The position numbers were made by a program, and so were the translations under genes. Under the pieces are notes generated by a model. That model ran no database searches, was not told the origin of the DNA, and saw nothing but the letters and a program-made list of their open reading frames with translations. A DNA stretch of 64,000 bases from Mycobacterium sp. PSTR-4-N (GTDB lineage: Bacteria > Actinomycetota > Actinomycetes > Mycobacteriales > Mycobacteriaceae): NCBI RefSeq assembly GCF_022348085.1, contig NZ_JAKRFN010000016.1, forward strand, positions 62,001 through 126,000, written 5' to 3'. Each line of letters begins with the position of its first letter. Position 1 is the stretch's first letter. Below are positions 36,690-44,976 of the stretch, piece after piece.

Positions 36690-36910
36690 GCACCAATCCC
36701 CGCGGCCAAATCTTCGCCATCCTCAATCGCGCCAACGTGTCTCGCGCCGAACGACTAGCGATCTACTCGTTCATCACTTGCCGCTCAATCGCGTCGACCA
36801 ATGACCTGTCTGCAGCTGAGCTGACCGCGGTCGCCGGTGCCCTCTTCTCGTGGGATGCCGCTGGGCACCTCGACGCGCAGGTGGCTGAGATTCTCAGGAG
36901 TGCCGCATGA
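36686..36910 (+). CDS. Small phage protein, unknown
   Basis: 74 residues from a GTG at 36686. All-helical pattern (GQIFAILNRANVSRAERLAI, then DLSAAELTAVAGALFSWDAA). No function recognised. A 10-codon ORF (36907-36939) starts on its stop by an ATGA overlap and bridges to the next gene, perhaps only for coupling. Confidence 0.7.
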   Translation: MSTNPRGQIFAILNRANVSRAERLAIYSFITCRSIASTNDLSAAELTAVAGALFSWDAAGHLDAQVAEILRSAA

Positions 36911-36935
36911 TTACAACCGAGCTGGCGGTGGTGTC

Positions 36936-37106
36936 GTGAAGCGCGACGCATTCATGGACACCCGCAAGTGGTGGATCTTCCGCTCCGATGACGCCGAGTG
37001 CTGGAACGTGTCATCGCCAGCAGGGATTCCAGGCCAGCAGTACACCGAGACCAATTTCCCCACCGGCGCAGAAGCCCTCGCCGCATTCGCCCGAGGTGCC
37101 GCATGA
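36936..37106 (+). CDS. Small phage protein, member of an in-prophage paralogue family
   Basis: 56 residues from a GTG at 36936. Pattern: KWWIFRSDDAECWNV at the start and FPTGAEALAAFARGAA at the end. The same layout recurs in the products at 40172 and 51312. Compact beta-beta-helix look. No function recognised. Confidence 0.7.
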   Translation: MKRDAFMDTRKWWIFRSDDAECWNVSSPAGIPGQQYTETNFPTGAEALAAFARGAA

Positions 37107-37552
37107 GCGACGAGTTGCGGCGGTGCACCTTCGCGCACCTGGATCTACTGCAGACCGAACTAGTCAACATCTACGACGGATGGCGCAACGTTCCCAACGT
37201 CATCCGCGGCCATGTCGAGAGCTTGCGACAGATCGCGGAGGTCGGCATTCAGCAGAGCCCCACCACGCCGGGTGAAGCAGCCGACCGGGTGGAGGGCCTA
37301 GTGCGCCAGCTCCCCTCGGACAAGCGAGCGAAAGCGCGAATGGTGATCAAGCGCCGGATGATGCACCCCGAGACCGGCCATGTGGGGACTCTTTGCACCG
37401 AGGACAGCGTCGTTCACCCGCGGTCGAATGGACGGAATTATGCCAATAGCGTTTCCGGTGCAGCACTTTGCCTCGTCTGCAATCGCTCAGCCGCCCAGCA
37501 CGACATCGATGGCCTCAACGATCAGTGCGATGGATACGTGGTGGCGCCATGA
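37103..37552 (+). CDS. Phage early protein, unknown
   Basis: 149 residues. The N-terminal half is helical (CTFAHLDLLQTELVNIYDGW, then VESLRQIAEVGI); a basic stretch (DKRAKARMVIKRRMM) and a Cys pair (CLVCNRSAAQHD) follow. ATG start by ATGA overlap. No family recognised. Confidence 0.72.
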   Translation: MSDELRRCTFAHLDLLQTELVNIYDGWRNVPNVIRGHVESLRQIAEVGIQQSPTTPGEAADRVEGLVRQLPSDKRAKARMVIKRRMMHPETGHVGTLCTEDSVVHPRSNGRNYANSVSGAALCLVCNRSAAQHDIDGLNDQCDGYVVAP

Positions 37553-37698
37553 CCAACGCAGCCGTCGCGGTCATCATCACCGCCCTCTTCACCCTCGGCA
37601 TCTGGCTCGGCCGCAACCAAGCCCGCAGCCGCCGTCACCCCCGCGCGCAGATTCGCACGCGCATCTACGTCTCGCCCGAGGAACTGGAGATCCTGTGA
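37549..37698 (+). CDS. Small single-helix membrane protein
   Basis: 49 residues: N-terminal membrane helix (AAVAVIITALFTLGIWLG), then a basic cytoplasmic tail (RNQARSRRHPRAQIRTR). ATGA overlap with the preceding gene and GTGA with the next. Small membrane proteins in this position can affect superinfection, but nothing specific is shown. Confidence 0.7.
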   Translation: MTNAAVAVIITALFTLGIWLGRNQARSRRHPRAQIRTRIYVSPEELEIL

Positions 37699-38255
37699 TC
37701 CTCAACCTGATCCGTTTTCCCCTGGCATGCCTCGGCCAGGCGGTCGACATCGCGATGCAGATGCGCGCGCACAACCGAATGGTGGCCGCGCTGCACACCC
37801 CAGACTCCGCGGCGGATGCAGCTGTCGCGGACTCGGCACTCACTCACCCCCCTGTGAGTGCCGAACGACCCAGCAGCCTCGATCCCCGCGGGGCTGCTGG
37901 GTCACCAAACCTGACATTCCCTGATCCGTCTGAGATCCGCGACTGGCCCGACTGGCTACTCATGGCGCACGCCGCGAACTGCCTCGGCCCACTGCGGCAC
38001 GGCGATCTCGTCGACGAATTGCGCACCCGCTCAGCACGTTCTGCACGCCCAGAGATAGCGATGGCCCCCGACGTCACCGGGGGCCATCAACCCACAACAG
38101 GAACAGGAGACCTGACTGTGAGCACCACGATGATAACCGCTTTGACACCCGAGGACCGCGAGCGACTACGCGCCGACCTCGCCGCGCTCCCGGTCGAGAC
38201 GGACGACTCGGCGGTTCTGAGGCTGGTCTGCGCTGAGCAGGGGATTGAGCTGTGA
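37695..38255 (+). CDS. Phage protein with internal hairpin-rich segment
   Basis: 186 residues from a GTG at 37695. The N-terminus is hydrophobic (ILNLIRFPLACLGQAVDI); a well-behaved coding stretch with Trp residues follows (PSEIRDWPDWLLMAHAANCL). Three perfect hairpins lie inside (37833-37864, 37867-37903, 38060-38088). After the last, an AGGAG site precedes an in-frame GTG at 38118, so the final 45 residues (STTMITALTPEDRERLRADL...) may be a separate small gene that has fused in frame. Function unknown. Confidence 0.65.
   Translation: MILNLIRFPLACLGQAVDIAMQMRAHNRMVAALHTPDSAADAAVADSALTHPPVSAERPSSLDPRGAAGSPNLTFPDPSEIRDWPDWLLMAHAANCLGPLRHGDLVDELRTRSARSARPEIAMAPDVTGGHQPTTGTGDLTVSTTMITALTPEDRERLRADLAALPVETDDSAVLRLVCAEQGIEL
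37833..37864. other. Hairpin 1 in early operon
   Basis: Perfect 11-base arms TCGGCACTCAC (37833-37843) and GTGAGTGCCGA (37854-37864) with a 10-base C-rich loop. Only two bases separate it from the next hairpin. Confidence 0.7.
37867..37903. other. Hairpin 2 in early operon
   Basis: Perfect 12-base arms GACCCAGCAGCC (37867-37878) and GGCTGCTGGGTC (37892-37903) with a 13-base loop. No T-run follows, so it is not a classical intrinsic terminator. Confidence 0.7.
38060..38088. other. Hairpin 3 in early operon
   Basis: Perfect 11-base arms GATGGCCCCCG (38060-38070) and CGGGGGCCATC (38078-38088) with a 7-base loop. It lies 30 bases before the internal ribosome site and GTG at 38118; candidate terminator or mRNA stability element. 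Confidence 0.65.
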
Positions 38256-38488
38256 GCGCGCTGACGCAGTGTGATCGCTGCAAGGGTGCTACCCCCGCGT
38301 CGATTGCCAACTTCGCGCGAGTGGACTTCCAAGAAGACCCGTCCACTATCGCGCTGCCAGCGCGATCGATCGTGCGTCACGACCTTTGCCTCCGCTGCAC
38401 AGGTGACTTCCGCGCGTTCATGCACAACGAGGACGTTCGGACTCACCACCCGCTGAGCATGACCCGGCCTGCGGAGGCTGACGAATGA
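38252..38488 (+). CDS. Small zinc-ribbon-like phage protein
   Basis: 78 residues from a GTG at 38252. Two Cys pairs (QCDRCKG near the start and LCLRCTGDF near the middle) suggest one zinc site. Coupled to neighbours by 4-base overlaps. Function unknown. Confidence 0.72.
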   Translation: MSALTQCDRCKGATPASIANFARVDFQEDPSTIALPARSIVRHDLCLRCTGDFRAFMHNEDVRTHHPLSMTRPAEADE

Positions 38489-38580
38489 TGCGCCCCTCCC
38501 GCGCCCGAGCTTGGGACCGCACGCTGCACCTCATCGCCCTCGGCTGGCTCATCGCTGCTGCACTGGCGGTGATCCTGTGA
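38485..38580 (+). CDS. Mini membrane protein, 31 residues
   Basis: Starts by ATGA overlap at 38485 and ends by GTGA overlap with the next gene. A basic N-terminus (MMRPSRARAWDR) is followed by one hydrophobic helix (LIALGWLIAAALAVIL). Position in the coupled chain is the main support. Confidence 0.62.
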   Translation: MMRPSRARAWDRTLHLIALGWLIAAALAVIL

Positions 38581-39011
38581 GCGACGACATTGCCAAGGAC
38601 ATCGCGGCGCTGATTCGTGATTACTGGCCAGGGCATCGAACCTCGATCGCTACCGCCCTGGCCATCGTGGAGAAGTACGGAATCGGCAAGCCGGCCATCG
38701 ACGCGGCCCACATCGCCCACCAGCGCGAGTGGAGCCTGGCGACCTTCGGACCTGGCGCACGCACGAACGGCGTCCTTGATCACATCGCCAAGGAACTCGA
38801 CGAGATCCGCTCGGCACCTGATGATCTGAGCGAGTGGGCCGACGTCATCATCCTCGCGCTCGACGGTGCACAGCGGACCGGCGCAGACCCCCAGGAGATC
38901 ATCGCTGCCGTCAAGGCGAAGCAGGCGAAGAACGAGGCCCGCGTGTGGCCGGACTGGCGCGACCAAGATCCCGACAAGGCGATTGAGCACGATCGCGGGG
39001 TGACCGCGTGA
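38577..39011 (+). CDS. DUF550-type dATP/dGTP pyrophosphohydrolase (MazG-like)
   Basis: 144 residues from a GTG at 38577. Pattern: REWSLATFGPGARTNGVLDH, then IAKELDEIRS and EWADVIILALDGAQRTG, ending KNEARVWPDW. The E-x-x-E and E-x-x-D helices are the metal-binding signature of all-alpha NTP pyrophosphohydrolases, and the flanking motifs resemble the DUF550/MazZ branch acting on dATP and dGTP. It probably edits the nucleotide pool during phage replication. Confidence 0.8.
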   Translation: MSDDIAKDIAALIRDYWPGHRTSIATALAIVEKYGIGKPAIDAAHIAHQREWSLATFGPGARTNGVLDHIAKELDEIRSAPDDLSEWADVIILALDGAQRTGADPQEIIAAVKAKQAKNEARVWPDWRDQDPDKAIEHDRGVTA

Positions 39012-39310
39012 GCGACTTCGCAACACAGTTCGCCATCCGCCTGCCCAACGGTGAGCTCTACACCCGCTGCCAGCACTCGCACCTGTTCGGCACCCAGTGC
39101 GACCGCGAGCCCGTCGTGTTCGACACCCGCGAGCAGGCCGAGAACGGGATCACCATGCTCGCACGCTCGGCCCAGGAGCTCGGCATCGACAACTGGGCAG
39201 ACCTCGCGTGCATCGAGTCGCGCTTGTGCTCGCCGTTCTCACAGACCGACCCCGGTGAGCAGTTCGTCGACGAGCTGACGAAGTGGACTGAGCGGCAGGG
39301 GGAATCGTGA
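39008..39310 (+). CDS. Phage protein, unknown
   Basis: 100 residues from a GTG at 39008. The beta-rich start (QFAIRLPNGELYTRCQHSHL) with PVVFDTREQAENGITMLARS looks like a small phage accessory fold. No function recognised. Confidence 0.72.
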   Translation: MSDFATQFAIRLPNGELYTRCQHSHLFGTQCDREPVVFDTREQAENGITMLARSAQELGIDNWADLACIESRLCSPFSQTDPGEQFVDELTKWTERQGES

Positions 39311-39699
39311 GCCGCGAGATCCTGGGCATCTCGACCTGCCCCTTCTGCAACCGCGCCGTCCGCACTGCTGGCAATCGCTACGGCCGCCATTCGATTACCC
39401 CCGGCAAGAAGCCTGACGACCAGCGCGACACGTGCCCACTGACTGGCCAGCACGTGCCGATCGTGGGAGATGAGCCGAGCGCCTACGTGTCTCGCGCACA
39501 CCTCATCGCCGACCTCGCCGACCAGGTGCAGGACCAAGATCCGGCGATCGTGTGGCACTACCTCACCAGCCTGCCCGCCGCCGAGGTGCAACGGCTGCTC
39601 GTCCTGGCACTCGCCGCTATCCCCGTCGCCGATCGCCGCGTCGAGGACATCTGGGACTGGGTGACAGAGCTGCCAGTTGCGAAGGGGGCGACCGCATGA
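39307..39699 (+). CDS. Phage protein with N-terminal zinc-ribbon-like motif
   Basis: 130 residues from a GTG at 39307. CPFCNRAVRTAGNRYGRH and a later CPLTGQHVP suggest a partial zinc site; the rest is helical (AHLIADLADQVQDQDPAIVW). Function unknown. Confidence 0.72.
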   Translation: MSREILGISTCPFCNRAVRTAGNRYGRHSITPGKKPDDQRDTCPLTGQHVPIVGDEPSAYVSRAHLIADLADQVQDQDPAIVWHYLTSLPAAEVQRLLVLALAAIPVADRRVEDIWDWVTELPVAKGATA

Positions 39700-40175
39700 G
39701 AGGCATGGTCTACAGCAGCGGCGCCGGCATCATCTGCTGGGGGATGACCGGCGGCGCGTTCGGCATCCCGTTCTGGTGGGTGCCTGTAGTGATCGGACTA
39801 CTGCTCATCGGCACAGTCAGCGTCGCCGAACACCTCGCTGCGATGCCCACCGCACCGGCCGACGACGACTGCGGTTACGACGACACGCCGTTCGGCCAGC
39901 AGGCGATCGAGGACGCGCCGCACTTCCGTCAGTGGGAGCGGGAATTGGCGGGGCACGTGGCCGAGTGGCATTGGCGGTGTCGAATGAGATCAGCCATCTG
40001 GGCCGCAGACCAAGACATGCTGCGCCACAACCCGATCCACGCCGCTGAACACGACGAACACCGCAGCGCCGTGCGTTCGATGACCGAGGCCGAGCGCGTC
40101 GTCAACTGCCAGCACAGCCGGCGACCGGGAGCTGTGTGCCCTGACTGGGGGGATGACGTGAGGGGGGAGATGTGA
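39696..40175 (+). CDS. Phage membrane protein, unknown
   Basis: 159 residues. Hydrophobic N-terminal third with two helices (GIICWGMTGGAFGIPFWWV, then VVIGLLLIGTVSVAEHLAAM), followed by a Trp/His-rich soluble region (FRQWERELAGHVAEWHWRC). The ATG at 39696 is set by the ATGA overlap. Confidence 0.72.
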   Translation: MRGMVYSSGAGIICWGMTGGAFGIPFWWVPVVIGLLLIGTVSVAEHLAAMPTAPADDDCGYDDTPFGQQAIEDAPHFRQWERELAGHVAEWHWRCRMRSAIWAADQDMLRHNPIHAAEHDEHRSAVRSMTEAERVVNCQHSRRPGAVCPDWGDDVRGEM

Positions 40176-40348
40176 AAGCCGCTGTGGGACATGACCTAAG
40201 CAAGTGGGCGATCTACAAGGCGGGAAGTGATCGCTGGTACGTCTGCCCGCCGTCGAACTCTGGGCAACTGCTGACCGATTGCCCGCCGCCATCGCGCTTT
40301 GAGACCGGGGCCGAGGCTCTGGCTGCGTTCGCGGGGGGTGAGAAGTGA
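40172..40348 (+). CDS. Small phage protein, paralogue of the 36936 product
   Basis: 58 residues from a GTG at 40172. KWAIYKAGSDRWYVCPP at the start and FETGAEALAAFAGG at the end match the 36936 product in layout. Function unknown. Confidence 0.72.
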   Translation: MKAAVGHDLSKWAIYKAGSDRWYVCPPSNSGQLLTDCPPPSRFETGAEALAAFAGGEK

Positions 40349-40935
40349 CGCTTGAGTGCCGACATCACAACTGCGCCCAGCCCTCCGCCAACGGTGTCTA
40401 CTGCTGGGCTCACTATCTACGGAAGTTGCGCGGCAAGGATATGGATGCTCCTGTCCGCCTGCGTGGTTCGGACCCGGCTCGGTTCTGGCAGAAGGTGAAC
40501 AAGACTGAAAGTTGCTGGGAGTGGACGGCCTACAAAAACTCCGCTGGCTACGGGAAGTTTCGCCTCGACGGCGAGTCGCGGTTGGCTCACCGAGTCTCTT
40601 TCGAGTGGGCGAACGGTCCCATTCCGGAGGGCATGGAAATTGATCACATCTGCCACAACCCCGGCTGCGTCAACCCTGCGCACCTTCGGCTGGCGACGGG
40701 CAGCCTCAACAAGCAGAACCTAGCTGGAGCGAGGGCGAACAGTGCGTCGGGCATTCGCGGCGTCGAATTTCATGCGCCAACAGGCAAGTGGAGGGCTCGC
40801 GCAAAGCTCAACGGCAAGCAGGTGCGACTCGGCAGCTTCAGTAGCAGCGCAGAAGCCGAAGCCGCGGTAATCGCCTGGCGCCGAGTGAATATGCCGTATT
40901 CCGTCATGGACCAGAAGGGGGCGGTTCCATGTTGA
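40345..40935 (+). CDS. HNH homing-type endonuclease with AP2-like domain
   Basis: 196 residues from a GTG at 40345. Central HNH_3 module: SCWEWTAYKNSAGYGKFRLD, AHRVSFEWANGPIPEGMEID, and the catalytic HICHNPGCVNPAHL. The C-terminus resembles the AP2 DNA-binding fold found in phage HNH proteins (SGIRGVEFHAPTGKWRARAK, LGSFSSSAEAEAAV). Probably a free-standing homing endonuclease. It overlaps the next gene by 7 bases. Confidence 0.9.
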   Translation: MTLECRHHNCAQPSANGVYCWAHYLRKLRGKDMDAPVRLRGSDPARFWQKVNKTESCWEWTAYKNSAGYGKFRLDGESRLAHRVSFEWANGPIPEGMEIDHICHNPGCVNPAHLRLATGSLNKQNLAGARANSASGIRGVEFHAPTGKWRARAKLNGKQVRLGSFSSSAEAEAAVIAWRRVNMPYSVMDQKGAVPC

Positions 40936-41741
40936 AAATCCACCCCGACATGCCGCAGGGAAGCGACGAGTGGCTCGACATCCGGCGCGGCATCGTCACA
41001 GCCTCGGCGGTCGGCCAACTGCTCAGCATCGGACGACTCGGCGCGATCGCCTATCAGTGCCCAGCATGTCTCGCCCCCGCGCAGGAGCCATGCCTGAGCA
41101 AGAGCACCGGGCGGGCGATCAAGACGGCCCACTCCGAACGTGTCGACTTTGCGCGCGAGCAGGATTCGCCGCCGATCCCCGAGGTCGCACACAACGACAC
41201 CTCGCGGGCGCTGACGTTCCTGCTGGCGGCTGAGCGGATTACGGGGTGGACGGACCCGACCTACGTATCCGACGACATGCTCAGGGGCATCTCTGACGAA
41301 CCGATCGCGCGAGATCTGTACTCGAAGCACTACGCGCCAGTGACCGAGGTCGGCTTCATGGTCGAAGATCGCTGGGGCCATCAGATCGGTTATTCGCCAG
41401 ACGGTTTGGTCGGCGAGGACGGGCTCATAGAAATCAAGAGTCGCCGCGCCAAGGTGCAACTACAGACGATTCTCGCCGACCAGGTGCCCATCGAGAACAT
41501 GGCGCAGTGTCAGTGCGCCTTGCTGGTGTCGGGTCGGCAGTGGCTCGATTATGTGAGCTACTGCGGCGGCACACCGCTATATGTGAAACGGGTTGAGCCA
41601 CAGCAGGTGTGGTTCGACGCGATCCTGGCCGCGACCGCAGAGTTCGAGGAAAACGCCAGCGCAATCATTCGCACCTACAACGAGTCGGTCATCGACCTGC
41701 ATATGACCGAGCGCCGGTTCGAGCAGGAGATCGTGATCTAG
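40929..41741 (+). CDS. YqaJ/lambda-exonuclease-type recombination nuclease with zinc-like insert
   Basis: 270 residues. A PD-(D/E)xK exonuclease that resects double-strand ends for phage recombination. Fold elements: SDEWLDIRRGIVTASAVGQL at the start, then IGYSPDGLVGEDGLIEIKSR with the catalytic D and ExK near 155-170. An insert at about 44-78 contains CPACLAPAQEPCLSKSTGRA and HSERVDF, a Cys4/His zinc-finger-like motif known from actinophage proteins but not part of the YqaJ core. HNH genes sit on both sides. Confidence 0.88.
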   Translation: MLKIHPDMPQGSDEWLDIRRGIVTASAVGQLLSIGRLGAIAYQCPACLAPAQEPCLSKSTGRAIKTAHSERVDFAREQDSPPIPEVAHNDTSRALTFLLAAERITGWTDPTYVSDDMLRGISDEPIARDLYSKHYAPVTEVGFMVEDRWGHQIGYSPDGLVGEDGLIEIKSRRAKVQLQTILADQVPIENMAQCQCALLVSGRQWLDYVSYCGGTPLYVKRVEPQQVWFDAILAATAEFEENASAIIRTYNESVIDLHMTERRFEQEIVI

Positions 41742-42248
41742 ATGCCGAGGACAGGACGACCACCGCGCCCCGCCGCCGAACGGTTTGCCGAGCGTATGCA
41801 ACCTGTCGAGGGCGGCTGCATTGAATGGACCGGCCAGATAGACAGATACGGCTACGGACAGTTCCACGTCGGCGGCCGCGCGGGCAGGAACATGGGTGCG
41901 CACCGATGGGCCTATGAGCACCACGTGGGACCAATCCCCGCGGGGCTGCAGATCGACCATCTCTGCCGCAATCGCAAGTGCGTCAATCCGAAACACCTCG
42001 AGGCCGTCACTCCGCGCGAGAACGTGTTGCGCAGCCAGAACCCGGCCGCAATGAATGCCCAGCGGACGCACTGCATTCATGGGCACGCGCTCACCGAGGA
42101 CAACATCTATACCTCGGGTAGTCAGCGATCTTGCAAGGTCTGCAAGCGAGAGACGTCGGCCCGCAACTACCAGAAATCAGATCGAGAAGCCGCGAACGCT
42201 CGCCGCCGTCTGCGACGAGCCGCCCAGAGGAAAGGCCAACCAGCATGA
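41742..42248 (+). CDS. HNH homing-type endonuclease
   Basis: 168 residues. HNH_3 module: GCIEWTGQIDRYGYGQFHVG, AHRWAYEHHVGPIPAGLQID, HLCRNRKCVNPKHLEAVTPR. The C-terminal part (THCIHGHALTEDNIY, then CKVCKRE and a basic tail RRRLRRAAQRKG) is likely DNA binding. Starts immediately after the exonuclease stop. Confidence 0.9.
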   Translation: MPRTGRPPRPAAERFAERMQPVEGGCIEWTGQIDRYGYGQFHVGGRAGRNMGAHRWAYEHHVGPIPAGLQIDHLCRNRKCVNPKHLEAVTPRENVLRSQNPAAMNAQRTHCIHGHALTEDNIYTSGSQRSCKVCKRETSARNYQKSDREAANARRRLRRAAQRKGQPA

Positions 42249-42904
42249 GCACCGACGCCGTCGACATGACCGCATCCATCGAGCCCCGCAGCGATCAACT
42301 CAACGCTGAGGATCTGCTCACCGGGCCGCGCATCGTCACCATCACCGCCGTCAAGCGCGGCAACGATGAGCAGCCGGTCAACATCGTGACCGCCGAGTTC
42401 GGGCCCGGTCGACCGTACAAGCCGAGCAAGACGATGCGCCGCGTGCTCGTCGCAGCCTGGGGGACCGACGCGCAGTCCTACGTCGGGCGTCGGCTGATGA
42501 TCTACCGCGAGCCCGAGATCACGTTCGGCAAGGACAAGGTGGGGGGCATCCGCATCTCGGCTATGTCCGACATCCCCACGCGGATCTCGCTGCCGCTGAC
42601 CGTGACTCGCGGCCGGCGTGCAGTGTTCACCGTCGACCCACTCAAGGACGAGCCACCGCAACCCGCCGCACCCAAGGGCCCCACCGCAGCCGGCGTGATC
42701 AAGGCGTTCGAGGCCATGGGCGTCACGGTCGAGCAGCTCGAATTGCGCATCGGCGCCGATCACGAGAAGTGGACCGCCGAGGACGTCGCCAAGCTGGCCG
42801 CGATCGGGAAGGCGATCAAGGACGGGGACACGACCACGCACGAAGAGTTCGAGCCGGTGCCCGTTGAGCAGCCTGCCGAGGGTGTGCAGGAGACGTTGGG
42901 ATGA
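42245..42904 (+). CDS. Conserved phage protein linked to recombination genes
   Basis: 219 residues. It has a well-defined beta-rich core (DLLTGPRIVTITAVKRGND, RPYKPSKTMRRVLVAAWG, YVGRRLMIYREPEITFGK, GGIRISAMSDI) that I recall as common in actinophages beside YqaJ-type exonucleases. The C-terminal part is helical and acidic. A recombination mediator or single-strand-binding role is inferred from context only. Confidence 0.8.
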   Translation: MSTDAVDMTASIEPRSDQLNAEDLLTGPRIVTITAVKRGNDEQPVNIVTAEFGPGRPYKPSKTMRRVLVAAWGTDAQSYVGRRLMIYREPEITFGKDKVGGIRISAMSDIPTRISLPLTVTRGRRAVFTVDPLKDEPPQPAAPKGPTAAGVIKAFEAMGVTVEQLELRIGADHEKWTAEDVAKLAAIGKAIKDGDTTTHEEFEPVPVEQPAEGVQETLG

Positions 42905-43191
42905 GCTACACCATCAACTGCACGCTGACCGTCGCCTACGACTGCAGCTTCGAGGTCGGCGAACGACACCTGGAAGTCATGCGGGCGCACGGCGTGGACG
43001 TCACTGACGAGTTCGCCGTATCAGACTGGTATCGCGGCCATGTTGACCAAGAGATCGACGGCGTCTGGTTTCGCGGACTGGCTCGCATCGCTGACGACGA
43101 TCATCACACGAGCTACTTGCCCGAGATCGTCGACTGGGACATCGAAGGTGATCCGCCGGAACGGTTCTGGGAAGCAGAGGCCGCCCAATGA
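42901..43191 (+). CDS. Phage protein, unknown
   Basis: 96 residues, acidic. Pattern SYTINCTLTVAYDCSFEVG, then VTDEFAVSDWYRGHVDQEID. ATGA overlaps on both sides. No family recognised. Confidence 0.72.
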   Translation: MSYTINCTLTVAYDCSFEVGERHLEVMRAHGVDVTDEFAVSDWYRGHVDQEIDGVWFRGLARIADDDHHTSYLPEIVDWDIEGDPPERFWEAEAAQ

Positions 43192-43550
43192 TCGTCAAGC
43201 TCATAGCCCCCGGCATCATCCCCGGCGACGTCGTGACCGTGAACCACATGGCCGGCGTCCCCCAGCGCGGCGACCGCGTGCTCGTCGAGACCCGAAAGGA
43301 CGGCGGCGAATATGACGAGGAACTGCTGACCGTCAAATCCGTCACCTGGCCCGTCGAGGTGCGGCGCGACATCGCGCACCACGCCATCGCGAGCCCGCCC
43401 GAAGTGTTGCTGGACCGCGCCGAGGACGTGGGCGACGGCGAGCCCTCCTGCTGCTGCTCATTCCTCGCCGCCGACGAATGCTGCGGCCCCTGTTCGACCG
43501 ACCGACACAAATCGTGTGTCGGGCCGCTCAGTCCACTACCCACCCACTGA
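43188..43550 (+). CDS. Phage protein with Cys-rich C-terminus
   Basis: 120 residues. The N-terminal part looks like a small beta barrel (GIIPGDVVTVNHMAGVPQRG, then DRVLVETRKDGG). The C-terminal CCCSFLAADECCGPC has six cysteines in 15 residues and may bind metal. Function unknown. Confidence 0.72.
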   Translation: MIVKLIAPGIIPGDVVTVNHMAGVPQRGDRVLVETRKDGGEYDEELLTVKSVTWPVEVRRDIAHHAIASPPEVLLDRAEDVGDGEPSCCCSFLAADECCGPCSTDRHKSCVGPLSPLPTH

Positions 43551-43563
43551 AAGGAAAACCATC

Positions 43564-44409
<846 letters not shown>

Positions 44410-44413
44410 CCAC

Positions 44414-44818
44414 ATGGCCGAGATCACCACGAAGCCAACAGGACTTGAGTCGACGAATGCGCTCGACTCCCTGCCCGACGATCTGCTCGACAAGGCGCCG
44501 GCCTACTACAGCTTCGGGCAGACACCGGCGCCGATGACCGACCCGCTCGAGATCGACGAGGTGGGCGTGTTCCTGGTGCGGGCCCGCTGCGTCGGCACAT
44601 CGGCCAGCGAGCGCAGTGACGGCGAGATGCGACACGGCCGCAAGCTGCAGATCCAGTGGTGCGTCAAGGAGGGGCAGCCGAAACCGCCGGACCCTGACGA
44701 GGAACAGCCCGGGTTGTTCGATGAGACAGGCGACGAGGGCCACACAGACCCCAACCCCGCCAGCGAGTGGGACGACAGCGACGTGGATCGGCCAGAGTTC
44801 TCGGGGGCGGGCGAATGA
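44414..44818 (+). CDS. Acidic phage protein, unknown
   Basis: 134 residues from the ATG at 44414. It has a conserved-looking core (YYSFGQTPAPMTDPLEIDEV, GVFLVRARCVGTSASERSDG, RHGRKLQIQWCVKEG) and a disordered acidic tail rich in D, E and P. Function unknown. Confidence 0.75.
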   Translation: MAEITTKPTGLESTNALDSLPDDLLDKAPAYYSFGQTPAPMTDPLEIDEVGVFLVRARCVGTSASERSDGEMRHGRKLQIQWCVKEGQPKPPDPDEEQPGLFDETGDEGHTDPNPASEWDDSDVDRPEFSGAGE

Positions 44819-44976
44819 CAGCGTCGCAAATCGACGCCCGTGCGTCGCAAATCGACGCCGAGCGGATCGTCAAGGCGCTCGGATCAGGCTGGACGCGTGA
44901 ACAGTTCGGTGACGACGGCTGGCGCTTCACCGGGCCAGGCCGCACGATCCTTGGTCAGCTTCGACCCCGACAGTGA
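44815..44976 (+). CDS. Small phage ORF, possibly the 5' half of a frameshifted gene
   Basis: 53 residues from the ATG at 44815. A 21-base-period duplication (18 identical bases at 44821 and 44842) gives ASQIDARASQIDAE. The sequence then reads SGWTREQFGDDGWRFTGPGR before ending in LRPRQ. A +1 shift near 44952 would continue into the next frame as RTILVSFDPD, so this and the 44951 ORF may be one protein. Confidence 0.6.
   Translation: MTASQIDARASQIDAERIVKALGSGWTREQFGDDGWRFTGPGRTILGQLRPRQ

Noticed and set aside
38577..39011. Z-genome (2-aminoadenine) phage hypothesis
   Set aside because: Only the MazZ-like enzyme is seen; no PurZ-type adenylosuccinate synthetase or special polymerase lies in the window, so the claim is not made.
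44840..44950. GTG at 44840 as the start of the 44951 ORF
   Set aside because: It would read the duplicated segment out of frame as RRKSTPSGSSRRSDQ, which is non-protein-like and overlaps a better-supported frame.
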